From Acidobacteriota bacterium (GTDB lineage: Bacteria; Acidobacteriota; Blastocatellia; Pyrinomonadales; Pyrinomonadaceae), in assembly GCA_020199775.1 (NCBI GenBank), contig JAIVJZ010000052.1:1-41688 (forward strand): DNA of 41,688 nt, in the 5' to 3' direction. Positions 24,302-32,333 of this stretch are shown piece after piece. The notes beneath the pieces are model-generated. The model was not told where the DNA came from, ran no database searches, and saw only the letters and a list, made by a program, of their open reading frames with translations. Made by a program: the position numbers and the translations under genes. How positions within the stretch are numbered: the first letter of the stretch is position 1; each line of letters opens with the position of its first letter.

Positions 24302-26710
24302 ATGCTGATTCAAGACCTGCGATACAACTTCCGGGTGCTCCGCAAAACCCCCGGGTTTACGGCCGTCATCATCCTCACACTGGCGCTTGGCATCGGGGCT
24401 ACAACAGCGATTTTCAGCGTGCTCAACGTCATCCTGCTGCGTCCTCTGCCTTACGATAACCCAGACCATCTGGTGGTCGTCTGGGGAACTCAGCCGCAAC
24501 TGGACAAAGCGCCGTTCTCACCAGCTGACTTCCTTGATGTGAAACGGCGCAACCAAGTCTTCGAGCGAATTGCGGCCTACCAAGCACAGAATTTCAATCT
24601 GACTGGCTCTTCCGATGCTATGAGGCTTCGTGGAGCTATGCTCTCGCCCGAGATAATGCCGCTCCTCGGAATCAAGATGGCTGTCGGTCGCGGTTTCCTA
24701 CCTGAGGAAGACAGACCGGGTAATAATCAAGTCGTCATCGTCGCCCATGGACTCTGGCAGCGCAGCTTCGGTTCTGATCCGCGCCTCGTCGGGCAGAGTC
24801 TTAAGCTGAACGGCAAAGACTACACTGTGGTTGGCATTCTCCCCGCAGATTCGCAGTTTCTTGGCTGGGCGGAGTTATGGGTACCGCTGGCTTTTAGCGA
24901 CCAGCAGGCGACTGTGCGCGACACGCGCTCGTTAAATGTCATGGCGCGTCTGAAGCCGGGCATCTCGCTGGAGCAAGCCCAAGCTGAGATGACATCTATC
25001 GGTAATCAGCTTCAGCAAGAGTATCCTTCATCGAACAGCGGGAACGGCGTGCGTTTGGTTCCTCTGCGCGAGCAGATCGTCGGCGATATCAGGCCGGTAC
25101 TTTTCGTGCTGCTGGGTGTCGTCGTCGGCGTCTTGCTCATCGCCTGCGCTAACGTGGCGAACCTACTACTCTCCAAGGCCGCCATGCGACAGAAGGAGAT
25201 AGGCATTCGCATCGCCCTCGGGGCGAGTCGTTGGCAGGTGATCAGACAGCTTCTCACCGAAAGTGCGCTGCTCGCACTGGCCGGCGGTCTCTTGGGCTTG
25301 TTGATAGCCTACGGCGGCATCAAACTCCTCAGCGCTTTTGGCCCCACCAATATTCCACGTTTAAAAGAGATTGGCGTTGACGGGCGCGTGCTCGTCGTGA
25401 CCCTTCTGCTCTCGCTTTTGACGAGCGTCGTCTTCGGGCTGGTTCCCGCCTTGCAGGCCTCCAGGCCAGACCTTAACGAGTCCCTCAAGGAAGGGGGCCG
25501 GGGGTCATCTGGCGGAGGCATCTACAATCAGCGGCATCGGATGTTGTTGGTGATCGCCGAAGTTGCTTTGGCACTGGTGCTCTTAATCGGTGCCGGCTTG
25601 ATGGTCAGGAGCTTTTTAAGTATCCAGAGAATCAACCCCGGCTTTGACCCGCAGAACGTGCTGTCTATGCGAATCGCCTTGCCTGCTTCCAAGTACCCGG
25701 AAATCGGCCAGCGTGCCGTTTTCTTTCAACAAGTTCTTGAGCGCGTGAGAAATCTGCCCAGCGTGATCTCAGTCGGCGCGATTACTGATCTTCCTTTAAG
25801 CGGGCCTGGCAGTTCGACAACTTTCTCCATCAGGGAGCTGCCTAGCAATGACCGAAACCCGCTGACCGAATACCGGGTCATCACTCCCGATTACCTGCGC
25901 ACGATGAACATCCCGCTTCTACGTGGTAGGTATTTCAACGAGATGGATCAGGAAAAACACCAGCGCGTGGTGATCATCAACGAAACGCTGGCGCGGCGCT
26001 TCTTTCCGAATCAAGACCCGCTCGGCAAACATTTAGCTCTCAGCGGGCCGCCGGATGAACGCGAGATTGTGGGCGTGGCAAGCGATGTCAAAGACTACGG
26101 GTTGGACGCAGAAGTCAGGCCTGAAGTCTATATTCCATACTCTCAGAGTAACCAGCCATACTCACAATATAGCGCGCTGACGCTGGTGCTACGCACCGCC
26201 GCAGACCCGCAGAGCCTGACTGGTTTGGTCAGAGGCGAGGTCCGCAGTATAGACAAGGATCAACCCATCTATAATATTAAGTTGATGCAGGATGTCCTAT
26301 CCGAGTCAGTGGCACCCCGTCTTTTTAATATGTTCTTGATTAGCATCTTCGCCGTGGTAGCACTGATCCTTGCAGCGGTGGGAATTTACGGCGTGATAGC
26401 CTATTCGGTGGCTCAACGCACTCATGAAATAGGCATTCGCATGGCACTCGGAGCACAGCCTGGTGACGTGCTCAAGTTAGTAGTGGGACAGGGCATGACT
26501 CAAGCGTTGATTGGTATTCTCATAGGGCTTGTTGCAGCCTTTGCCCTGACTCGCGTCATGTCAAGTTTATTATATGAGATAAGCCCACTCGATCCGATTA
26601 CTTTCGCAGGCCTCTCGATTATGTTGATGATAGTGGCTGTGATAGCTTGCTACATCCCTGCACGTAGGGCGACGCGTATAAATCCCATTATCGCGTTGCG
26701 TGATGAATAA
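24302..26710 (+). CDS. ADOP-type duplicated MacB/FtsX permease
   Basis: 802 residues. The start LIQDLRYNFRVLRKTPGFTA and the following ALGIGATTAIFSVLNVILLR are hallmarks of acidobacterial duplicated orphan permeases. Domain order is TM helix, MacB-type periplasmic domain, three-helix FtsX block (about 260-390), then a second helix, periplasmic domain and FtsX block (about 670-795), ending in IIALRDE. No ATPase gene is next to it, as usual for this family, and its substrate cannot be told. A 15-bp hairpin covers its stop codon. Confidence 0.92.
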   Translation: MLIQDLRYNFRVLRKTPGFTAVIILTLALGIGATTAIFSVLNVILLRPLPYDNPDHLVVVWGTQPQLDKAPFSPADFLDVKRRNQVFERIAAYQAQNFNLTGSSDAMRLRGAMLSPEIMPLLGIKMAVGRGFLPEEDRPGNNQVVIVAHGLWQRSFGSDPRLVGQSLKLNGKDYTVVGILPADSQFLGWAELWVPLAFSDQQATVRDTRSLNVMARLKPGISLEQAQAEMTSIGNQLQQEYPSSNSGNGVRLVPLREQIVGDIRPVLFVLLGVVVGVLLIACANVANLLLSKAAMRQKEIGIRIALGASRWQVIRQLLTESALLALAGGLLGLLIAYGGIKLLSAFGPTNIPRLKEIGVDGRVLVVTLLLSLLTSVVFGLVPALQASRPDLNESLKEGGRGSSGGGIYNQRHRMLLVIAEVALALVLLIGAGLMVRSFLSIQRINPGFDPQNVLSMRIALPASKYPEIGQRAVFFQQVLERVRNLPSVISVGAITDLPLSGPGSSTTFSIRELPSNDRNPLTEYRVITPDYLRTMNIPLLRGRYFNEMDQEKHQRVVIINETLARRFFPNQDPLGKHLALSGPPDEREIVGVASDVKDYGLDAEVRPEVYIPYSQSNQPYSQYSALTLVLRTAADPQSLTGLVRGEVRSIDKDQPIYNIKLMQDVLSESVAPRLFNMFLISIFAVVALILAAVGIYGVIAYSVAQRTHEIGIRMALGAQPGDVLKLVVGQGMTQALIGILIGLVAAFALTRVMSSLLYEISPLDPITFAGLSIMLMIVAVIACYIPARRATRINPIIALRDE

Positions 26711-26730
26711 TACACATTCATCACGCAACG
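26694..26730. terminator. Hairpin terminator between convergent genes
   Basis: Perfect 15-bp inverted repeat, CGTTGCGTGATGAAT-AATACAC-ATTCATCACGCAACG, spanning the permease stop codon. It sits between two converging genes, so it may serve both strands. No long T run follows, so factor-independent function is uncertain. Confidence 0.6.
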
Positions 26731-26819
26731 TGATAGCGACTCCCGTATTAATGGCAGTCTCCCGGATGTTGCCATCGAACTCCAGGCGCAAAGGGGCAGG
26801 GAGAAGAACAGTCGCCGCC

Positions 26820-29132
26820 TTAATTCGGAGCGTGTAAGCTGGCCTGTTCTATGACCGACTCTCCTTGCAGCGCAACATTACTGATGGGCATACCTGCACG
26901 CCTGTTGTTTACCGGATGAAGAGGGTCTTTGAACACCAGCAAGCCCGTCTGTCCCATGTTTTTAAAATATTCCAGGAGACGTTCTCTGATTGGCGACTTA
27001 AAGCTGCCGAGCATTTCCTCCATCGTTAACTGCTCTTCGACAGCGATTGATAAAAGCTGGTAAATCAGCTTATCAAGCTTGGCCGACTTGGTACCTGCGA
27101 CAATCCAGAGCGCTGGGTCACCCTTCTCGACCGCGTCTACATTGGCCTGCCAGTGTCTAAAATTGGTATAGGTCGGTTCAATGGGAACCAGCAGCAATTT
27201 TCTAATGTGCTCGGCGTAAGCGGCGCGGTGGTTAAGAATCTTCGCTATGTCGAGCGACGACTCGCTGAGTTTACCGGGAATGCTGATAGTGCTGCGCAGT
27301 ACCTCTTCGTCGAGCATTGGTTTATCGGCCGCCGGGTTAATGAGTGGGTGTTCCTTGAAAAACATGCGGCCATAGGCGTCGTAATAAATCATTGTGTGTA
27401 GGCTATCCGTGCCGCCAGCCCAAGGGCGGCCCAAGATGCGCGGGAAGACCCCGCCATCGCCATCAAACGAAGCGTCACTGTCTTCCGTCAGCAACACCTC
27501 CCTGTTTGTCTCTGTATCGAGCTTATAGGCGATAGCCCTCGCCACGTCCGTGTCGTCCGTCTCAATTAGCCTGATACCAAACTTCGCAGGGTCTTTAGCG
27601 ATCATGGACGTTCCCGTGAGTAGGAATGCCCCCATGCCACCGGTAGACCAGTAATCCTTATTAGTCTCGATGAAATCGAAAGTTTCTTTCTTCTCCTCCG
27701 GTGTTTCGGTGGGGAAGTCCGTGAAGGCCATCAACTGTACGGCGGCTCCGGCCGAGGCGAAGTTCTTCATCGTTTCGGCCATGTAATCAATCTTGGTTCC
27801 CTTGTCAATCAACTCAAGGATGCGCTGGTTGCCGGACTCCATCCCGAACGAGATGCAGACGCAACCGCTCTTGACCATTTTCCGGCAGCGCTCAGGTGAG
27901 AAGATCTTCTCCATACGCATCTCCGCGCTCCACCTGATGTCGAGTCCCGAATCTATGATGGCATCCGAGAGGCGTTCGATGTAGGCGGGAGCCAGCACGT
28001 CAACCGCAAAATAAACGTACTTGACCTGCTCTGTATCACAAGCATGATGTAAATCTTCGACTACCTGCTCTATCTTTCTCTCCCGCCATGGCGATGTCGG
28101 CATATCCGTATTTAACCCGTAATCGCAGAAGGTACAGCGGTTCCAGTAGCAGCCGCGCGTCGGCGCATAATTGATGCCACGCGCCGGAGAAAGATAGGCA
28201 TCCCAGTTGTAAGTGTAGAGCGGCCTGCCGAGCGATTTGACATCCTCATAATGAATGCGCTGCGGGAACATCACCTCGTCGCGGGCCTCATTGTAGGTAA
28301 TCATGTTAGCTACGTCGCCATTGCGATGAAATTCTTTTCCGAGAGCGGCAATTTCACAAATCGCCGTCTCTCCCTCTCCTGCGATGATGGCATCGCAGAG
28401 ACCGAAGAATCTTTTGATTTGAGTCTTGTCTTTAAGATATTTGTAGAGTTGACTGATGGACGTGCCACCGAAGATTATCTTCTTATCCGGCCATCTCTCT
28501 TTAATGGCGCGCGCCAGATAGAGGGCATGCGTCAGTTGATGGTCATAGACGATGCTGATGCCGAAACAATCCGTCTCCATCATGACGGAATCATTTGCCA
28601 ATCTCTCGCTGAAGAATCGTGCGAAGAGCCGGCAAATATCCGCGTTCAATGTTTCGCTTAGCAAATCGTTCAAGTGATAGATGGAGAACTTGGCACGACT
28701 CATCTGCCTGAAGTGAGCGAATTCGGCTGGATAAGAGAGCGCACCAAGATATGCGAAATATTTCAAGAGCAGGTCTACGTTTTGCAAATATGTCGGGTAA
28801 TCGAGGAAGCTTTCTCTGTCACGCATACCCCGCACTGCTCCCAGCAGGGCATCATTGCTAATCCGTTTATGTGACCACAGCGCGATGTAGCTTTCTTGCT
28901 CATAAAAATTGAGCGTGTTCAGCTGTTCAATTTCCCGAAGACGCTGTTCGCCCTCTTCATAGAAACTACTGATGTTCTGTGGCTCTAAACAATAGTTGAC
29001 GAAGTCAATATTGATGTCGCGCATGACCACGTCTGTGAAGCCATTGTGAACGAGTTGGCCAGCCAGATAGGCCATCGAATGGTATGGAATCGTAGGGTCG
29101 TCAAGCGGGGGATGAATTAGCGTGATCTTCAT
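26820..29132 (-). CDS. B12-binding radical SAM enzyme, probable RiPP-modifying
   Basis: 770 residues. The N-terminal region begins MKITLIHPPL, the Rossmann-type start of cobalamin-binding radical SAM proteins, and continues to about 270 with KIIFGGTSIS and AIIAGEGE. The radical SAM cluster motif is RGCYWNRCTFCDYG (Cys328, Cys333, Cys336), spaced CX4CX2C rather than CX3CX2C. FGMESGNQRILELIDKG (about 421-437) is the usual SAM-proximal segment. The context resembles RGCWW-type RiPP maturation radical SAM enzymes that methylate or epimerise peptide carbons. AGAGGAG precedes the ATG. It is the last gene after the M50 peptidase and Asn-rich peptide genes. Modification type is inferred. Confidence 0.8.
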   Translation of the reverse strand: MKITLIHPPLDDPTIPYHSMAYLAGQLVHNGFTDVVMRDINIDFVNYCLEPQNISSFYEEGEQRLREIEQLNTLNFYEQESYIALWSHKRISNDALLGAVRGMRDRESFLDYPTYLQNVDLLLKYFAYLGALSYPAEFAHFRQMSRAKFSIYHLNDLLSETLNADICRLFARFFSERLANDSVMMETDCFGISIVYDHQLTHALYLARAIKERWPDKKIIFGGTSISQLYKYLKDKTQIKRFFGLCDAIIAGEGETAICEIAALGKEFHRNGDVANMITYNEARDEVMFPQRIHYEDVKSLGRPLYTYNWDAYLSPARGINYAPTRGCYWNRCTFCDYGLNTDMPTSPWRERKIEQVVEDLHHACDTEQVKYVYFAVDVLAPAYIERLSDAIIDSGLDIRWSAEMRMEKIFSPERCRKMVKSGCVCISFGMESGNQRILELIDKGTKIDYMAETMKNFASAGAAVQLMAFTDFPTETPEEKKETFDFIETNKDYWSTGGMGAFLLTGTSMIAKDPAKFGIRLIETDDTDVARAIAYKLDTETNREVLLTEDSDASFDGDGGVFPRILGRPWAGGTDSLHTMIYYDAYGRMFFKEHPLINPAADKPMLDEEVLRSTISIPGKLSESSLDIAKILNHRAAYAEHIRKLLLVPIEPTYTNFRHWQANVDAVEKGDPALWIVAGTKSAKLDKLIYQLLSIAVEEQLTMEEMLGSFKSPIRERLLEYFKNMGQTGLLVFKDPLHPVNNRRAGMPISNVALQGESVIEQASLHAPN

Positions 29133-29179
29133 AATGCGACTCCTCTGGTGAAGAATATGTGAGATTGTAGGGTTGGAGA

Positions 29180-29196
29180 GTTGCCCTTATGGCAAC
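29180..29196. other. Small hairpin at the end of the M50 gene
   Basis: GTTGCC-CTTAT-GGCAAC, a perfect 6-bp stem with a 5-base loop, overlaps the stop codon of the M50 gene and lies 48 bp before the radical SAM start. It may shape mRNA processing or be incidental. Confidence 0.35.
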
Positions 29197-30452
29197 TTGT
29201 GCGTGTAAATCTTGGCGCGACAGTAACGAATCCCGAACGATGCGTACTTATACATCCCGATCAAGGCAGTGCCTGCAAATGCGATGACGAAGAAGAGCGC
29301 GACGAGTCGGTTAAAAAAGAGTGCCACGTCGTATGCTTTGAGCGCCATCCATATCGAGAGAATGATTTGTGGTAGTAACGTAGGTAAGCGAATAACCATA
29401 TTCGCTAGATAGCGATAGCTAAACCAGATAATGGCTATTAAAAAGAGATTGCACACCAGCGAGTAGATAATAAAAACCCCATAAGCGAACCAATGCATTT
29501 GCGGCAAGACCACTTTTTCCGCCTGAAGTCCCACAGCCTTACGCACCTTATAAGCGATATATTTAAGAGCCTGCTTGTAGAGATTGGGTAATGCCAAGTA
29601 GTCCACCAGAAACCAGTAGCCATCAAAACGGAAAATCGGATTCACGTTGAAAAGAGCCATTAAATCGATGAAGTAACAAACGGCGAAAAATTCCGGTGCC
29701 AAAAAATAATGGCCCAGCATGGCAAAGACGACAAAAGATAGTTGCTGGAAATAAATGCCGCCTAAATCCACAACCATTCGCTCTCGCCGGCGAAACTTCC
29801 AAATAACTGAGACATCTGCGTAAAAGCTCGGCAACAGCAGATACAGTCCAAAGCCAATAGATCCCGGCGAGCCGCCATACTTTGTGACCGCCGCAGCATG
29901 ACCAAATTCATGACATAAAATACTGACCAGGCATAATATAAGTACCCAGAGCGACCCGGCGTTAGATACGTGGTTGAATGACGTGGGCTGCGAATAAACT
30001 AAATAATGCGTCAGTGCGATTAAACTGAGACCGGAGATGACAGAGACCGTGTGATATAGAAATTTCAGACGAGCAGCCACCCATCCCACCTGCTTTTCCG
30101 GTATTATGTTCCAGTGTAAGAGGAAGGGTAATTTGACCTCGGCAGACGGATTTAGACGATTCTGCTCGGTAAGGCGTGGGCATGAACTCTCTAAAATATT
30201 TAGCTTACCGTATTGCTGTAACAGGAGGTCGCGCAGATCATTGCTTGAAATCGAGACAGACCTTGCCTCAAGCTCGCGGGACACATCATCCAGGCTTCTG
30301 TTGCCGTCGAGTCTTTGCAGGATGTCTTTAGTGAGGGCTGAAATTTTAAACTGTCGATTGTCAGGAGTTTTAACAATGAACTCCTCTTTATCCTTAGCCC
30401 CGTCGTATGGATAGAATTCGCAGCCTTCTCTCAGCCTGTAATTATATTGCAC
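29187..30452 (-). CDS. Membrane M50 metallopeptidase with PqqD-like N-terminal domain
   Basis: 421 residues. The N-terminal ~90 residues (EEFIVKTPDNRQFKISAL, LQRLDGNRSLDDVSRELEAR) look like a PqqD-type RiPP recognition element. A membrane part follows with zinc motif HEFGH (His181, Glu182, His185), the second ligand motif NPIFRFDGYW (Asp278), and about six hydrophobic helices. M50 enzymes cut within or at the membrane. With a recognition domain in the same chain it could bind the Asn-rich peptide leader and remove it or couple export. GTG start without a strong ribosome-binding site. A 12-bp inverted repeat lies 20 bp upstream. Confidence 0.8.
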   Translation of the reverse strand: MQYNYRLREGCEFYPYDGAKDKEEFIVKTPDNRQFKISALTKDILQRLDGNRSLDDVSRELEARSVSISSNDLRDLLLQQYGKLNILESSCPRLTEQNRLNPSAEVKLPFLLHWNIIPEKQVGWVAARLKFLYHTVSVISGLSLIALTHYLVYSQPTSFNHVSNAGSLWVLILCLVSILCHEFGHAAAVTKYGGSPGSIGFGLYLLLPSFYADVSVIWKFRRRERMVVDLGGIYFQQLSFVVFAMLGHYFLAPEFFAVCYFIDLMALFNVNPIFRFDGYWFLVDYLALPNLYKQALKYIAYKVRKAVGLQAEKVVLPQMHWFAYGVFIIYSLVCNLFLIAIIWFSYRYLANMVIRLPTLLPQIILSIWMALKAYDVALFFNRLVALFFVIAFAGTALIGMYKYASFGIRYCRAKIYTHKLP

Positions 30453-30471
30453 GGCTTCGTTATCCGAATGA

Positions 30472-30516
30472 AGCAGGTGATTTCCAGTCTTGGGAAAGAA
30501 CGGTAAATCACCTGCT
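30472..30516 (-). promoter_or_regulatory. Inverted repeat between peptide gene and M50 gene
   Basis: Perfect 12-bp arms AGCAGGTGATTT and AAATCACCTGCT with a 21-base loop. With a one-base bulge the match extends outward (GAATGA against CATTC). It lies after the peptide stop and 20 bp before the M50 start. Such hairpins often stabilise or part-terminate a precursor-gene transcript so that peptide exceeds enzyme. That role is inferred. Confidence 0.6.
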
Positions 30517-30608
30517 CATTCCAGTGTCAAACTCCTGAGAGCTTGATAATCGCACATCACAAGTGAGGTTTGACTACCAGTAGCTGCGCCGTCAGGATGA
30601 AGGGGGTT

Positions 30609-30782
<174 letters not shown>

Positions 30783-30813
30783 CTCTTAAGTCTCCTTGAC
30801 TTGTCTGGCGGTT

Positions 30814-30909
30814 CTATTTCAGGTGGAACTTCACCGTAAGGTATGCGGTGAGGCCATGAGTTTCGAGGTCACGTTGATTGTGTTCCTCCATCAATTCAGG
30901 ATCAATCAT
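30814..30909 (-). CDS. Possible 31-residue peptide upstream of the Asn-rich peptide gene
   Basis: ATG-started frame beginning MIDPELMEEHNQRDLETHG and ending LTVKFHLK. The composition looks protein-like, but no ribosome-binding site precedes either possible ATG (30909 or 30891). It ends 32 bp before the start of the 57-residue peptide gene. It may be a second small peptide, an upstream leader frame or chance. No function is claimed. Confidence 0.3.
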   Translation of the reverse strand: MIDPELMEEHNQRDLETHGLTAYLTVKFHLK

Positions 30910-30958
30910 TTAGTATTGGGAATTCTAGCTATTTATTAGGAATAGGTGCTATGCCATT

Positions 30959-31519
30959 TCACTCTTTCGCCTGTTGAGATCGGCGATATTCGCTGGGGCG
31001 CATGCCATATGCTGATTTAAAGTGATGATCAAAATCGCTAACATGTTTGTAACCTACCGCAGCCGCTATCTCCTTGATGCTGAGCACTGTGTCTCGTAGC
31101 AACTTCTCAGCCTTCTTTAGCCTCAGGTTACGCAAATGTTCACCAAAGTTGATGCCCGTATTTTTTTTGAACAAGCGCGCTAGATACCAAATAGATAAAC
31201 CTGTATGTTTAGCCATTTTACCAATCGTTGGGTTATCCCTCTCATACTGCTGCTCGGCTAACCTGATAACCAGCTTAATCCTTCCATCAATAGAGCCATG
31301 GTTTATCTGCGGAGCAGTATATTTAGTTACCAGCTTGAGCGATGCTTGGCAGATCTTCAACTGCCCACCGTCCGTTCTGTTAACATGAACACGTCCTTGT
31401 TTGACCCAAAGGTAAATCGTTCTATTGGTAACCCTAGTTATTTGCCCCGCAGTGGCGACATCAACCTGTTCTGTCTTCTGGCCGCAGTGTTGACACCAAA
31501 AGTGTTTCTCGCTTGACAT
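30959..31519 (-). CDS. AraC-family regulator with CxxC and excisionase-like N-terminus
   Basis: 186 residues. The C-terminal AraC DNA-binding domain is clear: IGKMAKHTGLSIWYLARLFK (first helix-turn-helix) and LSIKEIAAAVGYKHVSDFDH with HFKSAYGMRPSEYRR. The N-terminus is unusual. WCQHC (Cys9, Cys12) is followed by an excisionase/MerR-like wing (TAGQITRVTNRTIYLWVKQG, then GRVHVNR). There is no sugar-binding cupin. GAGGAAAT precedes the ATG. It is the first gene of the minus-strand peptide cluster and probably controls it. The 176-bp gap after it may carry the promoter for the peptide gene. Confidence 0.82.
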   Translation of the reverse strand: MSSEKHFWCQHCGQKTEQVDVATAGQITRVTNRTIYLWVKQGRVHVNRTDGGQLKICQASLKLVTKYTAPQINHGSIDGRIKLVIRLAEQQYERDNPTIGKMAKHTGLSIWYLARLFKKNTGINFGEHLRNLRLKKAEKLLRDTVLSIKEIAAAVGYKHVSDFDHHFKSAYGMRPSEYRRSQQAKE

Positions 31520-31565
31520 ATTTCCTCAGAACTTCGAGTAGTACATTCTTCATAAGTCAATTTGC

Positions 31566-31766
31566 CTATGTGCTTAACTCAATAGGGTAGTAAAGAGCAG
31601 GATGCGACGTGGGTCGCTTTAAATGATCCATCCATATCTCTCTTTGTATTTCAGATAAGGGGTATGAATCTGGGGTAGGTTTCAGGCAACGCCGGGTAAA
31701 CACAGGACTATCAGACCGCAGCGCAGACGGAATGCAGAGTAACGTATTGGGAGTGAGCGGATTCAT
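31566..31766 (-). pseudogene. Possible remnant of an NRPS condensation domain start
   Basis: Reading ends in a TAG after YPIELST. Its last 35 residues include DSYPLSEIQREIWMDHLKRP and ALYYPIEL, which resemble the first conserved motif of condensation domains (PLSxxQxxxW with a following hydrophobic strand). The domain would normally be about 430 residues, so only its beginning is present. It is upstream of the AraC gene on the same strand. The resemblance is from pattern reading alone. Confidence 0.35.
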
Positions 31767-31820
31767 GTATTTCAACACGATCCTATATTAAATATTTATA
31801 TGAGGTTTAGGGAGCTATCC

Positions 31821-32057
31821 TTATTGAGGAAAAAGGTTCTTGACTAACAAGGGGTGCAACTCGTTATCAAGATGTTCTCTTCCATGAGGGATCTCAATTA
31901 AGAATACAATCCGAACGGTATCTTGAAATTCTGGATCAGTCAAGAAATTTTTGTTCGATAAACTTAGTGGCGAAACGCGTGTCGCACGCCCTATCTTGAC
32001 CGGTGGGACTTTCATCCGACCCTCGATAAATAGATGCTTTACCTTTTGGAAACGCAA
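31821..32057 (-). pseudogene. Unrecognised fragment or small protein
   Basis: An open frame with TTG as its first possible start and no ribosome-binding site. The product begins RFQKVKHLFIEGRMKV and includes DPEFQDTVRIVFLIEIPHG, which looks like genuine protein sequence. It is probably the C-terminal part of a decayed gene, since the frame is closed by a TAA shortly upstream. Confidence 0.3.
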
Positions 32058-32333
32058 ATCAAGAGGGCTTGCTTAACCCAGAGCGCATTTAGTTGAGGGT
32101 ATCACCATCTTCGCTCGACAGGATGGGTACAATTTCAGGAAGCGATCAATCTTATCCAGAGATATGTGAAGAATTATAAACAAGGAATTCCAATTGACAG
32201 CATTAAAGACCAGCGAAAGACTGTCGCCTCCTGCCGTTGCCAGCGCATAATCGGTCTCACGATAAACCAACTTCACTGCTGGTCATCTCGCCAACCATGC
32301 AAGTGTTCACAAAGGAGACGCTTGTGGATCCAT

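Larger units (their letters stand above)
31520..32333. other. Gene-poor region with degenerate coding fragments
   Basis: About 0.8 kb between the AraC gene and the zinc-finger membrane protein. It holds short minus-strand frames that look like remnants (31566-31766 and 31821-32057) and no complete gene. A further minus-strand frame at 32073-32276 (67 aa, beginning KLVYRETDYALATAGG) was not recognised. No RNA gene was seen. Confidence 0.55.

Noticed and set aside
26738..26747. GACTCCCGTA, a near match to the iteron-like word
   Set aside because: Single copy with a mismatch outside the array, consistent with chance.
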